From contig JBITNC010000001.1 in the NCBI GenBank assembly GCA_050084985.1, positions 200,136,001 through 200,200,000 of the forward strand: a DNA stretch of 64,000 nt. The letters are read 5' to 3'. Both the position numbers and the translations under genes were made by a program. The notes beneath the pieces were generated by a model. It saw nothing but the letters and a program-made list of their open reading frames with translations. It did no database searches and was not told the DNA's origin. Below, in pieces: positions 25,690-37,597 of this stretch (position 1 is the first letter of the stretch; every line of letters begins with the position of its first letter). This stretch comes from Nageia nagi (Eukaryota > Pinophyta).

Positions 25690-26821
25690 TAAAACTAATA
25701 TATGTAGTAAAACTATAAATTAAAATTAACACAACTAATACATGAAATAATCAATTTGAATAAGGTAAATTATAACTTATTATGTAACCAAAGGGAAGAT
25801 AATAGATGTACTCCACTATGTGACCTATGTGGCTAGTTATGGGATGACCAATTCCTATCCAACCAATTTCAACCATCAAGAAAGAAGCAAGTAATAAGAA
25901 TCACATGGTTACAAGGTCAAATCATGCCACAAAGTATTAGGGATAATAGGATTACCAAGTCAACTATGGATAATGCTAAGCAAATGGGTCACCAAGTCAA
26001 CTGATCATCAAAGCATCCAAACATAAGGAATAAAAAGTCCAAATGAGTTTTAAAACATGAAATTGATTTATATGTTCCCCCTTTTTTAGTTAAAATCTTG
26101 GGTCTTCTTCTTGCTGGGTGTATACTACACAAAATCATTATGTTGTTTGGTTGTTGTGCTTTAAATTATTTTATGCGATTGCAATTTATTTTTAATATCT
26201 AATCTTGCTATTTCACACTACCAATGACATCTATTTTCCAATATTGGCTATTGGTTTAGAGGCTCTTAAAAATACTAAAAACATGCCTTTTACTCCCTTA
26301 TAGTAAGTATCCAATTTTTTATTGTTCATATTGCATTATTTAATTTTATTAGTATCTAATATACATTGCCAACAATGTAGAATTACTCAAATTGGTAGAA
26401 ATTTCAAATGTGTTACTTCAATTTTTATTACTAAAGTTCAATTTTATTTAAATGGTATATCAATTCTTCATATTTGAAATTACTCATGGTTTATGATTGC
26501 TATATGATTGAAAATGCATGTTGTATTATTAATTGGATGTGATATTTTTCTTGAAAATGAAATCATCCATTTACACACTATTAACAATGTATAAAAGACA
26601 TAATTATGTATGCTTTCAAATAAATTATATGATTACATTATTACAAGTTGAAAATGATGACTATTTTTACAAAGATAAATTGAATATATTGATAAATGTT
26701 GCTAATTCACATTTTTTCCTAAAACATTTATGGTACTGAGAAATGTTATTTCATTTACAAAATAAGGTAAAATGATATAATTGATTATCAAGTGAATATC
26801 TTTTAAATTTTTGCATCTAAC
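25690..26821. other. No gene recognised (element 2, upstream of antisense PMD)
   Basis: AT-rich sequence with stops in all frames. Given the orientation of the antisense gene, its promoter would lie in or near this stretch. I see no motif clear enough to call. Confidence 0.4.
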
Positions 26822-27568
26822 ATGGAATGTCCTACACTGCTAGCAGAGTGCAAGTACTATAACTCCTTGTGTACTTGGGGCATATTGAAAATTTATTGAG
26901 TATCTACTTATTTCTAATATTCTTTCATGCATATGGAATGATTTATGGAAAAGGATCAAAATTGTTGAAGATATGATCATAAAATTTTAGGCATACCACA
27001 CAATTAACAACATGGATTTACTTTAAAAATTTATGCAAATTGAAATACTATAATGCATGGCCAATGACTAATGGAATGTCCTACACTGCTAGCAAAGTGC
27101 AAGTACTATAACTCCTTGTGTACTTGGGGAATATTGAAAATTTATTAAGTATCTACTTATTTCTAAGATTATTTCATGCATATGGAATGATTTATGGAAA
27201 AGGATCAAAATTGTTGAAGATATGATCATACAATTTTAGGCATACCACATAATTAACAACATGGATTTACTTTAAAAATTTATGCAAATTGAAATACTAT
27301 AATGCAAGGCCAATGACTAATGGAATGTACTACATTGCTAACAGAGTGCAAGTACTATAACTCCTTGTGTACTTGGGGCATATTGAAAATTTATTGAGTA
27401 TCTACTTATTTCTAAGATTCTTTCATGCATATGGAATGATTTATGGAAAAGGATCAAAATTGTTGAAGATATGATCATAAAATTTTAGGCATACCACACA
27501 ATTAACAACATGGATTTACTTTAAAAATTTATTCAAATTGAAATACTATAATGCAAGGCCAATGACTA
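26822..27568 (+). repeat. Three tandem copies of a 249-bp unit
   Basis: Copies start at 26822, 27071 and 27320, each with ATGGAATGT(C/A)CTACA(C/T)TGCTA, and the third ends at 27568. The spacing is 249 bp both times and the copies differ at only a few positions. This low divergence contrasts with the strongly diverged LTRs of the same element. The array is therefore younger than the insertion or has been kept uniform by exchange. Confidence 0.95.
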
Positions 27569-27659
27569 ATTGAAAATCTAGTATATTGATGAAAATTGAA
27601 TACTACTATTCATTATTCTATTGAAAATTGTTTACAAGCCATGGTCATTCCATGAGAAA

Positions 27660-27860
27660 GTCTCATTTTTATAGGATATCCCAAGCTTGAGTCATTAAAA
27701 GTTCTCATTAGCTTGGTCTTTATAGAGTATGAGTTATCTATCACAGTAGTCTATACATCATAGACATTACAAGCCTGAGGCATTAAAAAGGACCTCATGC
27801 ACTTGCTCTTCATAGATTACAAGTTGTCTATCATAATAGTCTTTGTATCATGGTTAATAA
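27660..27860 (+). repeat. Imperfect direct duplication of about 100 bp
   Basis: Two related stretches follow each other. Both hold 'AAGC(T/C)TGAG(T/G)CATTAAAA', 'TTATAGA' or 'TCATAGA', and '(A/T)GTTATCTATCA' or 'GTTGTCTATCA', then 'TAGTCT(A/T)T'. They are strongly diverged. Confidence 0.55.
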
Positions 27861-28221
27861 CACTATGAGTCACATCAACCATAGTGATACACTGCATATT
27901 ATATTTACTTCATCCTTGCTATTTCCATTGCTTATTATTTCATGGATGTGATCTATGTAGGTATATATTGCTTTTTTCTACATGTATTATCTAGGTGAGT
28001 GGGATTAGCATCAACTGGTCACCTCATAGGGGGACTTTGATTTTGGCTTGGTTACCCAACATAGCATTAGCTAGGGGAAACCAAGACCTAAAGGGGGAAA
28101 ACAACATACCATACTTGATATATCAATCCAAATAATGAAGTCCACTTTACTATTGAAAATATTTTTCTCTTATCTAGACTTCTTTAGATTATGCAATTTC
28201 AATGCTTTTCATTACATATAC

Positions 28222-28235
28222 AAAGAGGGGAAAAA
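28222..28235 (+). other. Polypurine tract of element 2
   Basis: AAAGAGGGGAAAAA lies immediately before the 3' LTR start. It is the expected primer for plus-strand DNA synthesis in LTR elements and fixes the element's plus orientation. Confidence 0.85.
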
Positions 28236-28965
28236 TTTAGATGCCTAAAAATGATTTATTATTTATTTAATAAATCATATTTAGAATCATTAAATTATTA
28301 ATTGATAATGATACATAAAGCAAGATAAAATGCCATTATATTGCAAAACGATTTGCTAGGACCAATGCAATATTATATACCATGGTTCATATTTTAAGTT
28401 ATCTTGAACATATAAAAGGTTATTATTATTGCTATGTGTCAACTTTCACCCCTTTCTATTTCTTTATGGCTTATAAATATATAAAGTGAAGGTTTACATT
28501 CCTATTGGATCTCTATGATAGGTGGTTGTACCAAACATCAAATTTATGGTGTATCTTGACTCCACCTATCTTGAATTTGTTATACTCTCCAAGCTCTATA
28601 ATCTCTCTCTTTTGCACACCATATGAAGAAAAAAGTTCTATGTAACCAATGATGTGACATTCCTATGCAATCAATGGTGTATGCCTTCTAGATCAAAAGG
28701 TTTAGATTTTAGGGAATGACTTGTGAGACCATTCTAGCAAACATCTATTGTGAGCTCATATGAAGTCCAATCGCAATCCTCTAAAGATTCATTTTTGTTC
28801 TACTTTGAGGATTTTACACAAATTGGTTACAAGCTACACTCTATATTAGGTTTATATGTTTCATGTATATTTGTTAAAATATGGTATTTGAGTATAAATA
28901 TTGTATTTGGAGACCATATATTTATTTGTATATTTATTCATTAATTACACATTTTTTGGTCTACA
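28236..28965 (+). repeat. 3' LTR of element 2
   Basis: It starts TTTAGATGCCTAAAAATG, the second base of the canonical TG being changed, and ends GGTCTACA. It aligns with 20368-21125 over its full length. It is followed by TGTGA, the partner of GGTGA at 20363-20367. The open frame at 28750-28944 lies inside the LTR and is not a gene. Confidence 0.9.
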
Positions 28966-29903
28966 TGTGACACTAGTGTGGTTGATTATGTTATAACTAA
29001 TATCCCTTCACCTTTTTCATCATTTATTTTAATATATTAGACACTCCACCCCTATTTTATCATGCTTATCTCATTCTTACCATTCCACTCATCACACACC
29101 TCCCCACTCACATCCCTCCTCTTCACCTACTCCATATATGCTTCACCACAATCTTAACCACATCTACACTAAAATACTAAACAAACATCTCATAAAACTT
29201 CACCATAATCTTAACCAAATCTACACTAAAATACTAAACAAACATCACATAAAACTTAACCATATACAATACCCCATCTTGTAAGCAAATCTTTTCTCTA
29301 AAGCCCTTTTGTCAGCCACCATTCAATCCTTCCCTAATATCATCAACACTCCATCCCCTTGTAGTTTCCAAGGCCATTACCATCATAACTCATGGTTTGA
29401 TAATGAATGGAAGACCCTTCATAAAATCACATACTTTGCTATGAAAGGTAACCCTTATATGGCTAAAGAGGTCCAAAAACTTTACTATAAACTACTTATA
29501 AATAAAAATATTATCCTTTGAAAAAATACTGAAAATCATCAATATGTTGAAGATGAATGCTAAGAGATTTTTGTACCTCTTTTGACCTAAATCTTATATG
29601 TTGTCTATTGTTGACTTGCATGTCTAATAAACCTATGTATATAACCTTTATAATATCCTAAATCAATCTCCCATTACTCCCAACCATTGTACTCATCCTT
29701 TCCTCTTCTTTAATGATAAAATTATTTTGTAAGCTATCAATAATATCCAAACTTGAAATGTTATTGACCTTGAAAACCTAAATATGGAATTCCTCAAATG
29801 TAATCTTGTAATATTATTTGGTCATATTATTGAAATGATCAACTACAAATCTTCTTAGTGGTTTCCCCCCTCTTGGACCTTTAATATCATCCATCCCATA
29901 TAT
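28966..29903 (+). pseudogene. LINE fragment, endonuclease end to RT linker (second part)
   Basis: The text resumes with SVVDYVITNI and LTPLSDH-like motifs, the C-terminal end of the LINE endonuclease. 29309-29521 then has NSWFDNEWKTLHK and NPYMAKEVQKLYYKLL, the 'WFD-x-E-C-K' region between endonuclease and RT. By 29860-29900 it reads WFPPSWTFNIIHPIY, the start of the RT 'P-x-x-W-x-x-x-x-I-x-P-I-x-K' box. It is cut at 29904 and resumes at 32102. A 57-bp unit is tandemly duplicated at 29141-29254. Confidence 0.8.
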
Positions 29904-32101
29904 TGTTAGAATTTTAAGGTTCATCAAAATTGATGATTGGTGAATCATAGGATTAAGCTCTAATTCCATATGAAGAATTGATGGTTCACCAACCTCCGAG
30001 TGTTGATGAACAACTTTAGATGATATCAAAATATAATATTAACCTTAAAATCTATGACTATAATACATTAAGAGCTAAATAATATCTACCAATTTTATGA
30101 ATCCATTGAAGGTGTAGCAACATATTTTGCGGCTCCAATATTCTACCGAACCCCTTTATCTACATGTAGTATGAGAAAAGAATGTTGTAAAGATTGTCCT
30201 TATCACCAATATTATGCATAATAAAGAATGAATATATATACATGTTTGGATATATTTTAAACATAAATTTCTAATGATTACTCACATACCTCAAATTAAT
30301 TTTTATATTTGTATAATCTACATTTGAAGTCGAGTTTCCAAAATTACCAGAAATATGGTTACCAAGAAATTTGATGACCAAGTCACCTAAAGTTTTTTTA
30401 GAAAAGTATAAATTGTGATATATGGTTGGAAATTTATTGAATATAAATTTACAATTCTATACCCTATTACTAAAATGTATGAGTATATCTCTAGAGAATC
30501 ATGTCCAAGGTTCAAGTTGCTAAGATGCATTCTAGTTGCCAATGAGAACTATTTTCCTATGAAATGATGCACATTAAGAATGTTATAACTTTGGATATTT
30601 TGGAGAAAATTAAGTAATGTATTATATAGTTGGAAATATGGTAATTTCATATTTCCAAATATTAAATACCCATAAAAATTAGAGCAAAGAAACTTTAGTG
30701 ATTTTGGACTCAAGGAAACTTGTTTGCTACATATTTCTATAGTTGACAGGCTACACATAGGGGTGAAAAGAATATCATGTAACTTTGGAATTTATCAATT
30801 TATATGATAAGTTTAATATATATGGTTATAAAGGGGAAAAATCCTATTTTTTAAATCATTAATATTCAACTTAAGATAATGGGTAATATCTAGAAATTCT
30901 TGATGACATAAATGCTTATCACTTTGGAAAATATATAGATTGAGTTGATTATGTGAAGAAAAACATGGATAAAGGTGGAAAGATGTCACACAAAGTATAT
31001 GGTATTATATACTTTTATAAAGGTATAAATAATGCATTTACAAATATAAAATACCAATAACAAAATGAGGTATGAGGTGGAAGAAATAAACCTCAAAATA
31101 TTACTAGTTTTACTCTGGGAAAACACAATGAACATATTTTTCTAAAGATAAATACATAGAATGGATAGAAGTGAAAAATTAGTCCATTAATACTAAATAT
31201 TAATGGAATGCTCCTTGTATTTATTTAAATGTAAAATACATTCTCCAAATGATTATTATAGACTACATGCTTCAAAAATACAAACTAGGTAGTTTGCCAC
31301 ATACAAAATGTGTTAGTTCAATGCAACAAAGGCACCTAACACTACCGTTCATCAAATGGATGTGATATGGTATTCATTGGGATAAAATAAAAATTACCAC
31401 TATTATACTATAATAATAAATAATATCATTATTTGGGTAGATTTTATGGATCCCTAACAAAGAGATAAAGGAAATACATGGTAACATGGGGCACTCATGG
31501 GCTGCTGCAAAGATGCACACACCTCTTTCAATTTTATAGGTGAAGGAGGATATGAATGATTCATAATGAAAAATATGAAATTATAGTGAATTATATGATT
31601 ATGTTTATATCAAAAATATATAGAAAAAATAAAGCTTCACAAGCATATCAATTACATATTAGAGAACCTAGAGTAGAGTAATTGGAGGAGTAATGGCCTA
31701 ATGATGGTGTATGTCAAAGGCATCATTGTGGGTCACTATAGTAATGGTTTTGTAGGAAATTAATACATAAAATAGTTATTAGAGTGTTGAGTGCAATAGA
31801 AAAGTGGATGGTACTCCATGCTCATCCATGTGAAGAAAGATTCCAAGAATTTGATTGAATTTCCATGAATATACTATTATGGGAGTAGTATAAGGAGAAC
31901 ATAAATCTCTTTACTGAATACATTATAATTTGTATTAGAGGGAATTCATGTGATGAAAAATTTAAAAATATTCATATATTTTGGTGTTTTCCACCAAATT
32001 AAAATTTTACAAGTGTTCCAAATAAAATATTTGAAATATTACAAGTTTATGAAGAAACAAATTCCTTCATATATAAAGCTAATGCCCCATAGAATCCAAC
32101 A
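29904..32101 (+). mobile_element. LTR-like insertion (TGTTAGAATT ... GAATCCAACA) inside the LINE
   Basis: The block interrupts the LINE RT frame between two adjacent motifs. It starts TGTTAGAATTTT and ends AGAATCCAACA, imperfect inverted ends of the type TGTTGGAATT/AATTCCAACA common in Ty1/copia LTRs. The flanks TATAT and ATTAT are at best a weak target duplication. I find no coding domain inside. A long solo LTR or a strongly decayed element are both possible. Confidence 0.6.
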
Positions 32102-33160
32102 ATTATAAAATGATTATGGTTGACCACAACCTAGAAAAAGTATTTAACATGAATCTCAAAAAGTTCTTATCTATATTTGTTGAAATACATACTAGTCGAG
32201 CTAGCTTTGATATCCTCACTCTACGAGCCATCATTGAAGAAGATCAAGATAATAAATGGAAGATTTATATTTGTTTATCAATTTTAGTAAAGACTTTGAT
32301 CCTACCCCTAAATATATCCTATTACATAGACTTGAGAACCTAAATATCCATATAGATTTCATATCCATTTTCATTACATTATATGAAAATGTAGCTATCC
32401 AAGTCTTATTTGATTCTCATTTATTTGATATGATCTATGGCACTATCAGTGTAAAACAAGGATCCCCCCTCTCACCTACTCTATTTAGGATCTATATTGA
32501 TTAAATAAAATAATTTATCTTAAACATATTAGACCCAAGTGTGTGTTGTTTCCTACATGATTCCATTGTATCGATTTTTCTCTTTGCATATGATATCAAT
32601 TTTATAGCTTATACAACATTTGGATTTGAACATATAATTGATACTCTAAGCACCTTTTGTGCTACTGATAGCCTCAAATTCAATCTTAAAAAGTTAAAGG
32701 TGATGTTCTTTAATATGTTAAGGGAAAATGCTTCCAAAAATTAACTAAATCTACAAGGAAAAATTATGTATATAAGAACCTCACACACCTACTTGGATGT
32801 TCTCTTCACAAGTCCTACTTTCGACTTGATTCCAAACTCTTAGAATAAATTGAATAAAAGTTATTCTCTAGAAATGATACTTGAGAGATAATATTTTAAC
32901 TCTAGTTTTAATATATTATGGTAAAAACTAAACTCTTACATGCTATTATTTCTCTAAACCTTATTTATATGTGTGAATCTTGGGTACTTATCTTGAGACA
33001 CTTTTGTTGGGATCCTATTAAGAGGATCTTAGTCAATATACTCTTGAGATCCATTCAAGACAAAAGAATTATGTTGGGTTTGTCTCATCCTTTGAATGAA
33101 ATATCATTATTATATAAATTTTATTACAAGTAAAAAATTAAGGCTTTATACTAATCCAAA
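32102..33160 (+). pseudogene. LINE reverse transcriptase relic (third part), FADD box changed to FAYD
   Basis: The text continues the LINE with NNYKMIMV, then SRASFDILTLRAIIEE. It goes on with FINFSKDFDPTPKYILLHRL, then TISVKQGSPLSPTLFRIYID (with Gly-Cys-Pro changed to Gly-Ser-Pro), then FAYDINFIAY (box at 32583-32594, normally FADD). NLKKLKVMFFN follows. 32918-33133 holds the C-terminal 'W...I..ILVNILL' part. Three frame changes or stops separate the pieces. The changed catalytic Asp alone would make RT inactive. The 3' end is not sharply marked, and no poly(A) tail is obvious. Confidence 0.85.
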
Positions 33161-33404
33161 AGGGATACAATTTGAGACATGTATTCTACACATCTAGACC
33201 TTTTCAATGGTTCCAAGAATGCATAAAATGGAGCAATAAATCAAAAGTTATAAGCTATACAATTTTTTATATTTGGAGGATTAGAGTTAAATTTTTCATA
33301 GGGATGTAATTGGAGAGAATTACATGGGTGATTTAACCCATGGTTTTATGTGGGGATGGATGATAGTAACCCATGGTATTCTAATTCCACATTATGATTC
33401 AAAG

Positions 33405-33632
33405 TAACAAGATTTTCTTATATATTAATTGTAATCTACCATTTATGGTATGATGAAAATATGTGAGTGAACAATAATATACAAGGGAAAAAAAGTCTTG
33501 TTTTCTAGAGTAGCCCATACTAGGTGAACTAGGGTAAATCTCTTATGTTCATTTATGGTTGTGTGATTATTGTGTATGATTTACTTCCATTATATATTAT
33601 AATTATGGAATAAGTTTGAATAGGATTCTTCA
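33405..33632 (+). repeat. 5' LTR (alignable part) of copia relic 1
   Basis: It aligns with 36026-36251 and ends CA at 33632, two bases before the primer-site-like TGGTAT at 33635. The leftmost part of this LTR has no counterpart in the truncated 3' copy, so its start is uncertain. Confidence 0.75.
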
Positions 33633-33634
33633 TC

Positions 33635-33647
33635 TGGTATTAAATGT
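33635..33647 (+). other. Primer-binding site resembling initiator-Met tRNA
   Basis: TGGTATTAAATG differs at a few positions from TGGTATCAGAGC, the usual Ty1/copia primer site. Its position two bases after the LTR end supports the assignment. Confidence 0.65.
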
Positions 33648-33769
33648 AAGGTTGTTATTACTAGGTTTCAATTTGTTTAAAGAGGATATAGTGTTTCTAG
33701 GTGTTTTGATAAACCCATTATAGAGTGGGAGGTTTGTATAGAAGGATCTTGAAGTAAAATAATGATAAA

Positions 33770-36018
33770 TTAAGCAAGAATAAATATTAAGAAATTTGAT
33801 AATAAAATTTTTGAGTTATAGAAATTAAATATATAAGATCTTCTTGTGGATAGAGATTTGTTCTCTATTATCTCTAAAAAATAAATCTACAACTACTTAT
33901 AATGAAGATGATAGAAAATAAACTAGAAATCAAGGAGTCTCATTTGGATTTATCTTACTAATATAGTGTTAATCAATATTTTTAGAGAATAGAATAAAAA
34001 GGCTTTCTAGGATAAGTTAGGGACTTTGTATCAAAGTAAATTTCTTTTGAATAAATTATTCCTTCAAAAGAAATTATATAATCTCTAGATTAATGAAGGA
34101 GATTTAATATCATATCATATTAATGCATTCAACATGGTGGTGAGCCAAATTCAATCCCTTAATGTCAAGATGGAAGAAGAGGATAAATGCATTCCTTTGC
34201 TATTCTCTCTACCATATTTGTATGATAATATAGTTATGGTAATTAATAGTGCATCTTCATCCATTCTATCCTATGAAGATGTGGTGGCTTCTCTTTTGTC
34301 AGAGGATATGAGAAGGAAATCCATGGAGGGCACATCAAAGGATGTTCTAATAGTAAGAGGATGTGGTAAGGAGAGAGAAACATCAAGATCTAGTAATAGA
34401 TCTAATTCTTGAGGGAGATAAAAAATTAGATGTTGGATATATGGAAAGTTTGTTCATATGAAGAAAGATTATTTATAAAATAGTGTAGATCCTATAAATA
34501 GATATGATGAATACACTTATACAAAATCGAAGAAATCTACTGATCAAGGAGAGGATGTGTATGTAGCATCTTCCTCTATAAGATCAAATCATAATGATTG
34601 GTTAATTAAAAATGGAGCCCTCTTTTCATATGACTCCTTATCTGGAGTGGTTCAAAAAATATGAAAAATATGATGGAGAGGGTGCTCTTGGGAGATGATA
34701 GACCATTCAGAATTATGTACCATGGAATGGTAAAATTAGTGATGCATGATTGTAGGATGAGATCTCTCCCAGGTGTAATGTACATTCCTAACCTTTTTAG
34801 AAATGTAATTTCTATAAGAAATATGACTTATGCATATGTAGATTTTAGTTGTAATAAGACTTTATGAAATATTGTTCATGGATTTATAGTGTTGGCATGA
34901 GGGATTTAAGAACCTTATATATGCTATAGGGAACCACTTTGACTAATGAGTGTAACAAATCATTTATTTATAAGATTGAATCAGATGGGAAATTGATTTG
35001 TAAGTTAACACTTTGGCATCAAATATTGGGATATATTGGTGAAAAAGGATTATGCACTTTATACATCAAATGTATAATTAAAGGTATTCATGATTGTTAA
35101 ATGGATTTTGATTTCTATGAGCATTGCATTTATGGAAACTAGAATCACATGAGTTTTCCATATGATGCTATAATATGTAAAGAGATGTTAGATTTGATCC
35201 ATACTTGTGTTTTTGGTCATGTTCTTTTTCCATCCCTTATAAAATCACAATATTGTATTACTTTCATTGATGATTTTTTGAGATATGCATGAATATACTT
35301 TCTTGAAAGAAAAGATGAAGTGTTTGATAAATTTTAAAACTTTAAAGCACTTGTTGAGAACAAGAATGATAGGAAAATAAAGGTATTGAGGTATGATAAT
35401 GAAGGTGAGTACTATATCAATAGGTTTGAGGAATTTTGTAAGAAATGTAGCATTACAAGGTAGAATAATACTCTATATACACCTCAAATAGAATGGAGTT
35501 GCAGAGACATTGAATATATCTCTAATGAAAAAGATTAGATGTATGCTGAGTAGTGCTAGGTTGGCATAAGAATTTTAGGTAGAGGTAATAGATACAACTT
35601 GATACCTATTAAATTGATATCCTACATCAATATTTCTTGATCAAACTTCATTTGAAGTGTGTTATAGTAATAAACCTTCTCTATCACATATTAGAGTTTT
35701 TATCTATGATACATTCATGCATATTCCAATGGAGAAAAGAAGTAAAATTGACAATAAGGCTATTAGGTGTATCTGTATTAGTTATAAAGATAGTGTAAAA
35801 GGATATAAACTTTAGAATCCTAAAATTAAAAGTGCTACTTATAGTAGACATGTGGAGTTTATAGAAATGAAAAGTGATCCCAAGAAGGAAGTAACATAGC
35901 AAGAACCTAAAAAGGTACAATTTTAGTTCACATGAGATAAGTCCTTGTCAATGTAACAAGAAGAAGAACCAGAGGTAAAAACACTAGTGCTAAGGAGATA
36001 AACATGAGAAAGAAGGCA
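33770..36018 (+). pseudogene. copia gag-protease-integrase relic
   Basis: Gag: FELWKL-like start near 33800, then DKLGTLYQSKFLLNKLF (about 34010). 34134-34412 holds EEEDKCIPLLFSLP and SLLSEDMRRKSMEG, typical of copia gag. Protease: WLIKNGALFSYDS (about 34600), where D-S-G has become K-N-G, then LLGDDRPFRI and MRSLPGVMYIPNLFRNVISI. Integrase: LWHQILGYIGEKGL, FIDDFLRYA, and YDNEGEYY, where the second D of the S-D-N-G-x-E-Y motif is retained. Then comes KVFIYDTFMHIPMEKRSK-like text to 35900. The copy ends at EEEPEVKTLVLRR (about 35960-36000), the linker before RT. It joins the LTR there, so RT and RNase H are lost. Confidence 0.85.
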
Positions 36019-36025
36019 TTTATGG

Positions 36026-36251
36026 TAATAAGATTTCCCTATATATTGATTGCAATGTGCCATTTATGGTACAATGAAAATGTGTGAGTGAATAATAATA
36101 TAGAAGGAAAACCATCTTATTTTCTAAAGTATTCGACATTAGATGAACTCAGGTAAATATCTTATGCTCATTTGTGGTTGTACAGTTATTATGTATGATT
36201 TACTTTAATTCTACATGATAATTTTGGAATAGATTTGGATATGACTCTTCA
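36026..36251 (+). repeat. 3' LTR (truncated) of copia relic 1
   Basis: It aligns with 33405-33632 and ends CTTCA at 36251. It follows the integrase-RT linker almost directly. The deletion that removed RT and RNase H therefore also removed the start of this LTR. Confidence 0.75.
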
Positions 36252-36785
36252 AATTATTACTCATACCATCATTTTGGTTGAATTTGATGCATATCCCATG
36301 GTGGCTCTCATATTTATTAATCAAATAAATGCAATCTATCTAATATTATACTTTAGACAAAAAATTTAAGATAACAAAGTGTCTATTGAAAGAGTTAGCA
36401 CTGTGAGATACTTTTGTGCTAGCTAACTTAGTCTCGATAGTAAGGTAGTTCTTATGTAACTTCTCTAGTAAATCAATGTGAAGATTAGAAAATAAAAATG
36501 GGAAGGTAGAGGTTTTACAACTAAAGCCTACAAATGGGTTATAAAACTAAAGCTAATTATTAATAACAAATAGAAATTTTAGCTTCTAAAGAGGATTCAA
36601 ATTACTTCACACTAAAAGTATTAAATTAAAATGAATACATACAAATATCCATACATTAGTATCCAATACCTCAAATCCTCAACATATTAGTGCAAACAAC
36701 ATTCTCATTTATATGAATATAAAAATGCATTTAGAATCTAAGGGCCAAATATGGTAAATAAATTTCCACCCTTTTTGAACACCCC
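36252..36785. other. No recognisable gene
   Basis: AT-rich flank between the copia relic and the LTR element starting at 36786. It ends with ACCCC, the left target-site duplication of that element. Confidence 0.5.
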
Positions 36786-37583
36786 TGTTGATATGTGTTA
36801 TGGTATCACCTAGGGTTTTACTCTAAATGAACTAAAAGCACATAAACATTTATTGTATGATTTACCTAAGCTAATTAAATCAAATAAACACACATGTATA
36901 AGGGAATATAATGGTGCAATAAAAGAATAATGAAATTAAATTGATGTTAAGATGTAAAATGAGCTACACACATTAAAGAGAAAGGAATCAAGTGAAAAAT
37001 AAATACATATACATCCTTACCTATGTTGAGATAAAGGATATGATGAATGAACTTATCAAAGAATGGTGACCTTATTTTACAAACCCTAAGGCTAAATAAA
37101 AAATAAATACCAACACAAACATGGATCTTTGAGAGATTAGCACAAGCATGAACATCAACACAAGCATGAATGTTCTTAAAGAATGAGGTTCATCAACAAG
37201 GATCGATGACAACAAAGATGAAAATAAGTTGAACCAAGAATATGATCATAGAAGTGGATAATAGATATTCACTTGAGTGGTAACAAGATTCTAATCTCAA
37301 TAGGTAGTATTTAGAAACACCCAAGAGTAGGGTACCAACTATTGAGATGTGATCTTGATATGCTTTCCCCAAGTTAGAGACACTTATATTTATATTAGGC
37401 ATGATTCACCATTTGACCTCTTAAGTATTGGTTGAAGCTATCCTAGTGTACCTAACATAAAACATAATAATACAACCTAAGAAATATATTATAATAAGGT
37501 AAAATATGACTAAAATATGATCAAATGTATGTGTAAAGTTGCACCTAAGCCCATGTTAAGGGGACCACTTTTAGGTTTCAAAA
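36786..37583 (-). repeat. 3' LTR of element 3
   Basis: On the plus strand it starts TGTTGATATG and ends GGTTTCAAAA. In the minus reading it starts TTTTGAAACCTAAAAGTGG, a decayed TGTTAACACC-type start, and ends CATATCAACA. It aligns throughout with 45060-45863 and, inverted, with 46316-47116. The open frame on the minus strand at 37193-37402 lies inside it and is not a gene. Confidence 0.92.
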
Positions 37584-37597
37584 GATGCCCCCTTTAT
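37584..37597 (-). other. Polypurine tract of element 3
   Basis: The minus strand reads TAAAGGGGGCATC just before the 3' LTR start. This confirms the minus orientation of the element. Confidence 0.8.

Larger units (their letters stand above)
33405..36251 (+). mobile_element. Ty1/copia relic with matching LTR ends, RT and RNase H deleted
   Basis: The stretches 33405-33632 and 36026-36251 are related direct copies of about 227 bp. Shared landmarks are 'CCATTTATGGTA', 'TGTGAGTGAA(C/T)AATAATAT' and '(T/C)TTATG(T/C)TCATTT(A/G)TGGTTGT'. Both end in CTTCA-type sequence. The first copy is followed by TGGTATTAAATG, close to the initiator-Met tRNA primer site TGGTATCAGAGC. Gag, protease and integrase lie between in copia order. 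The 5' LTR may extend left to about 33305. Confidence 0.85.

Noticed and set aside
26822-27568. A CRISPR-like or satellite array.
   Set aside because: There are only three copies of a 249-bp unit with no short repeat-spacer structure. It is a local triplication in a plant element.
36290-36480. A copia RNase H end ('ADMLTK'-like) after the copia LTR.
   Set aside because: No ADMLTK or similar motif is found. The resemblance was only in composition.
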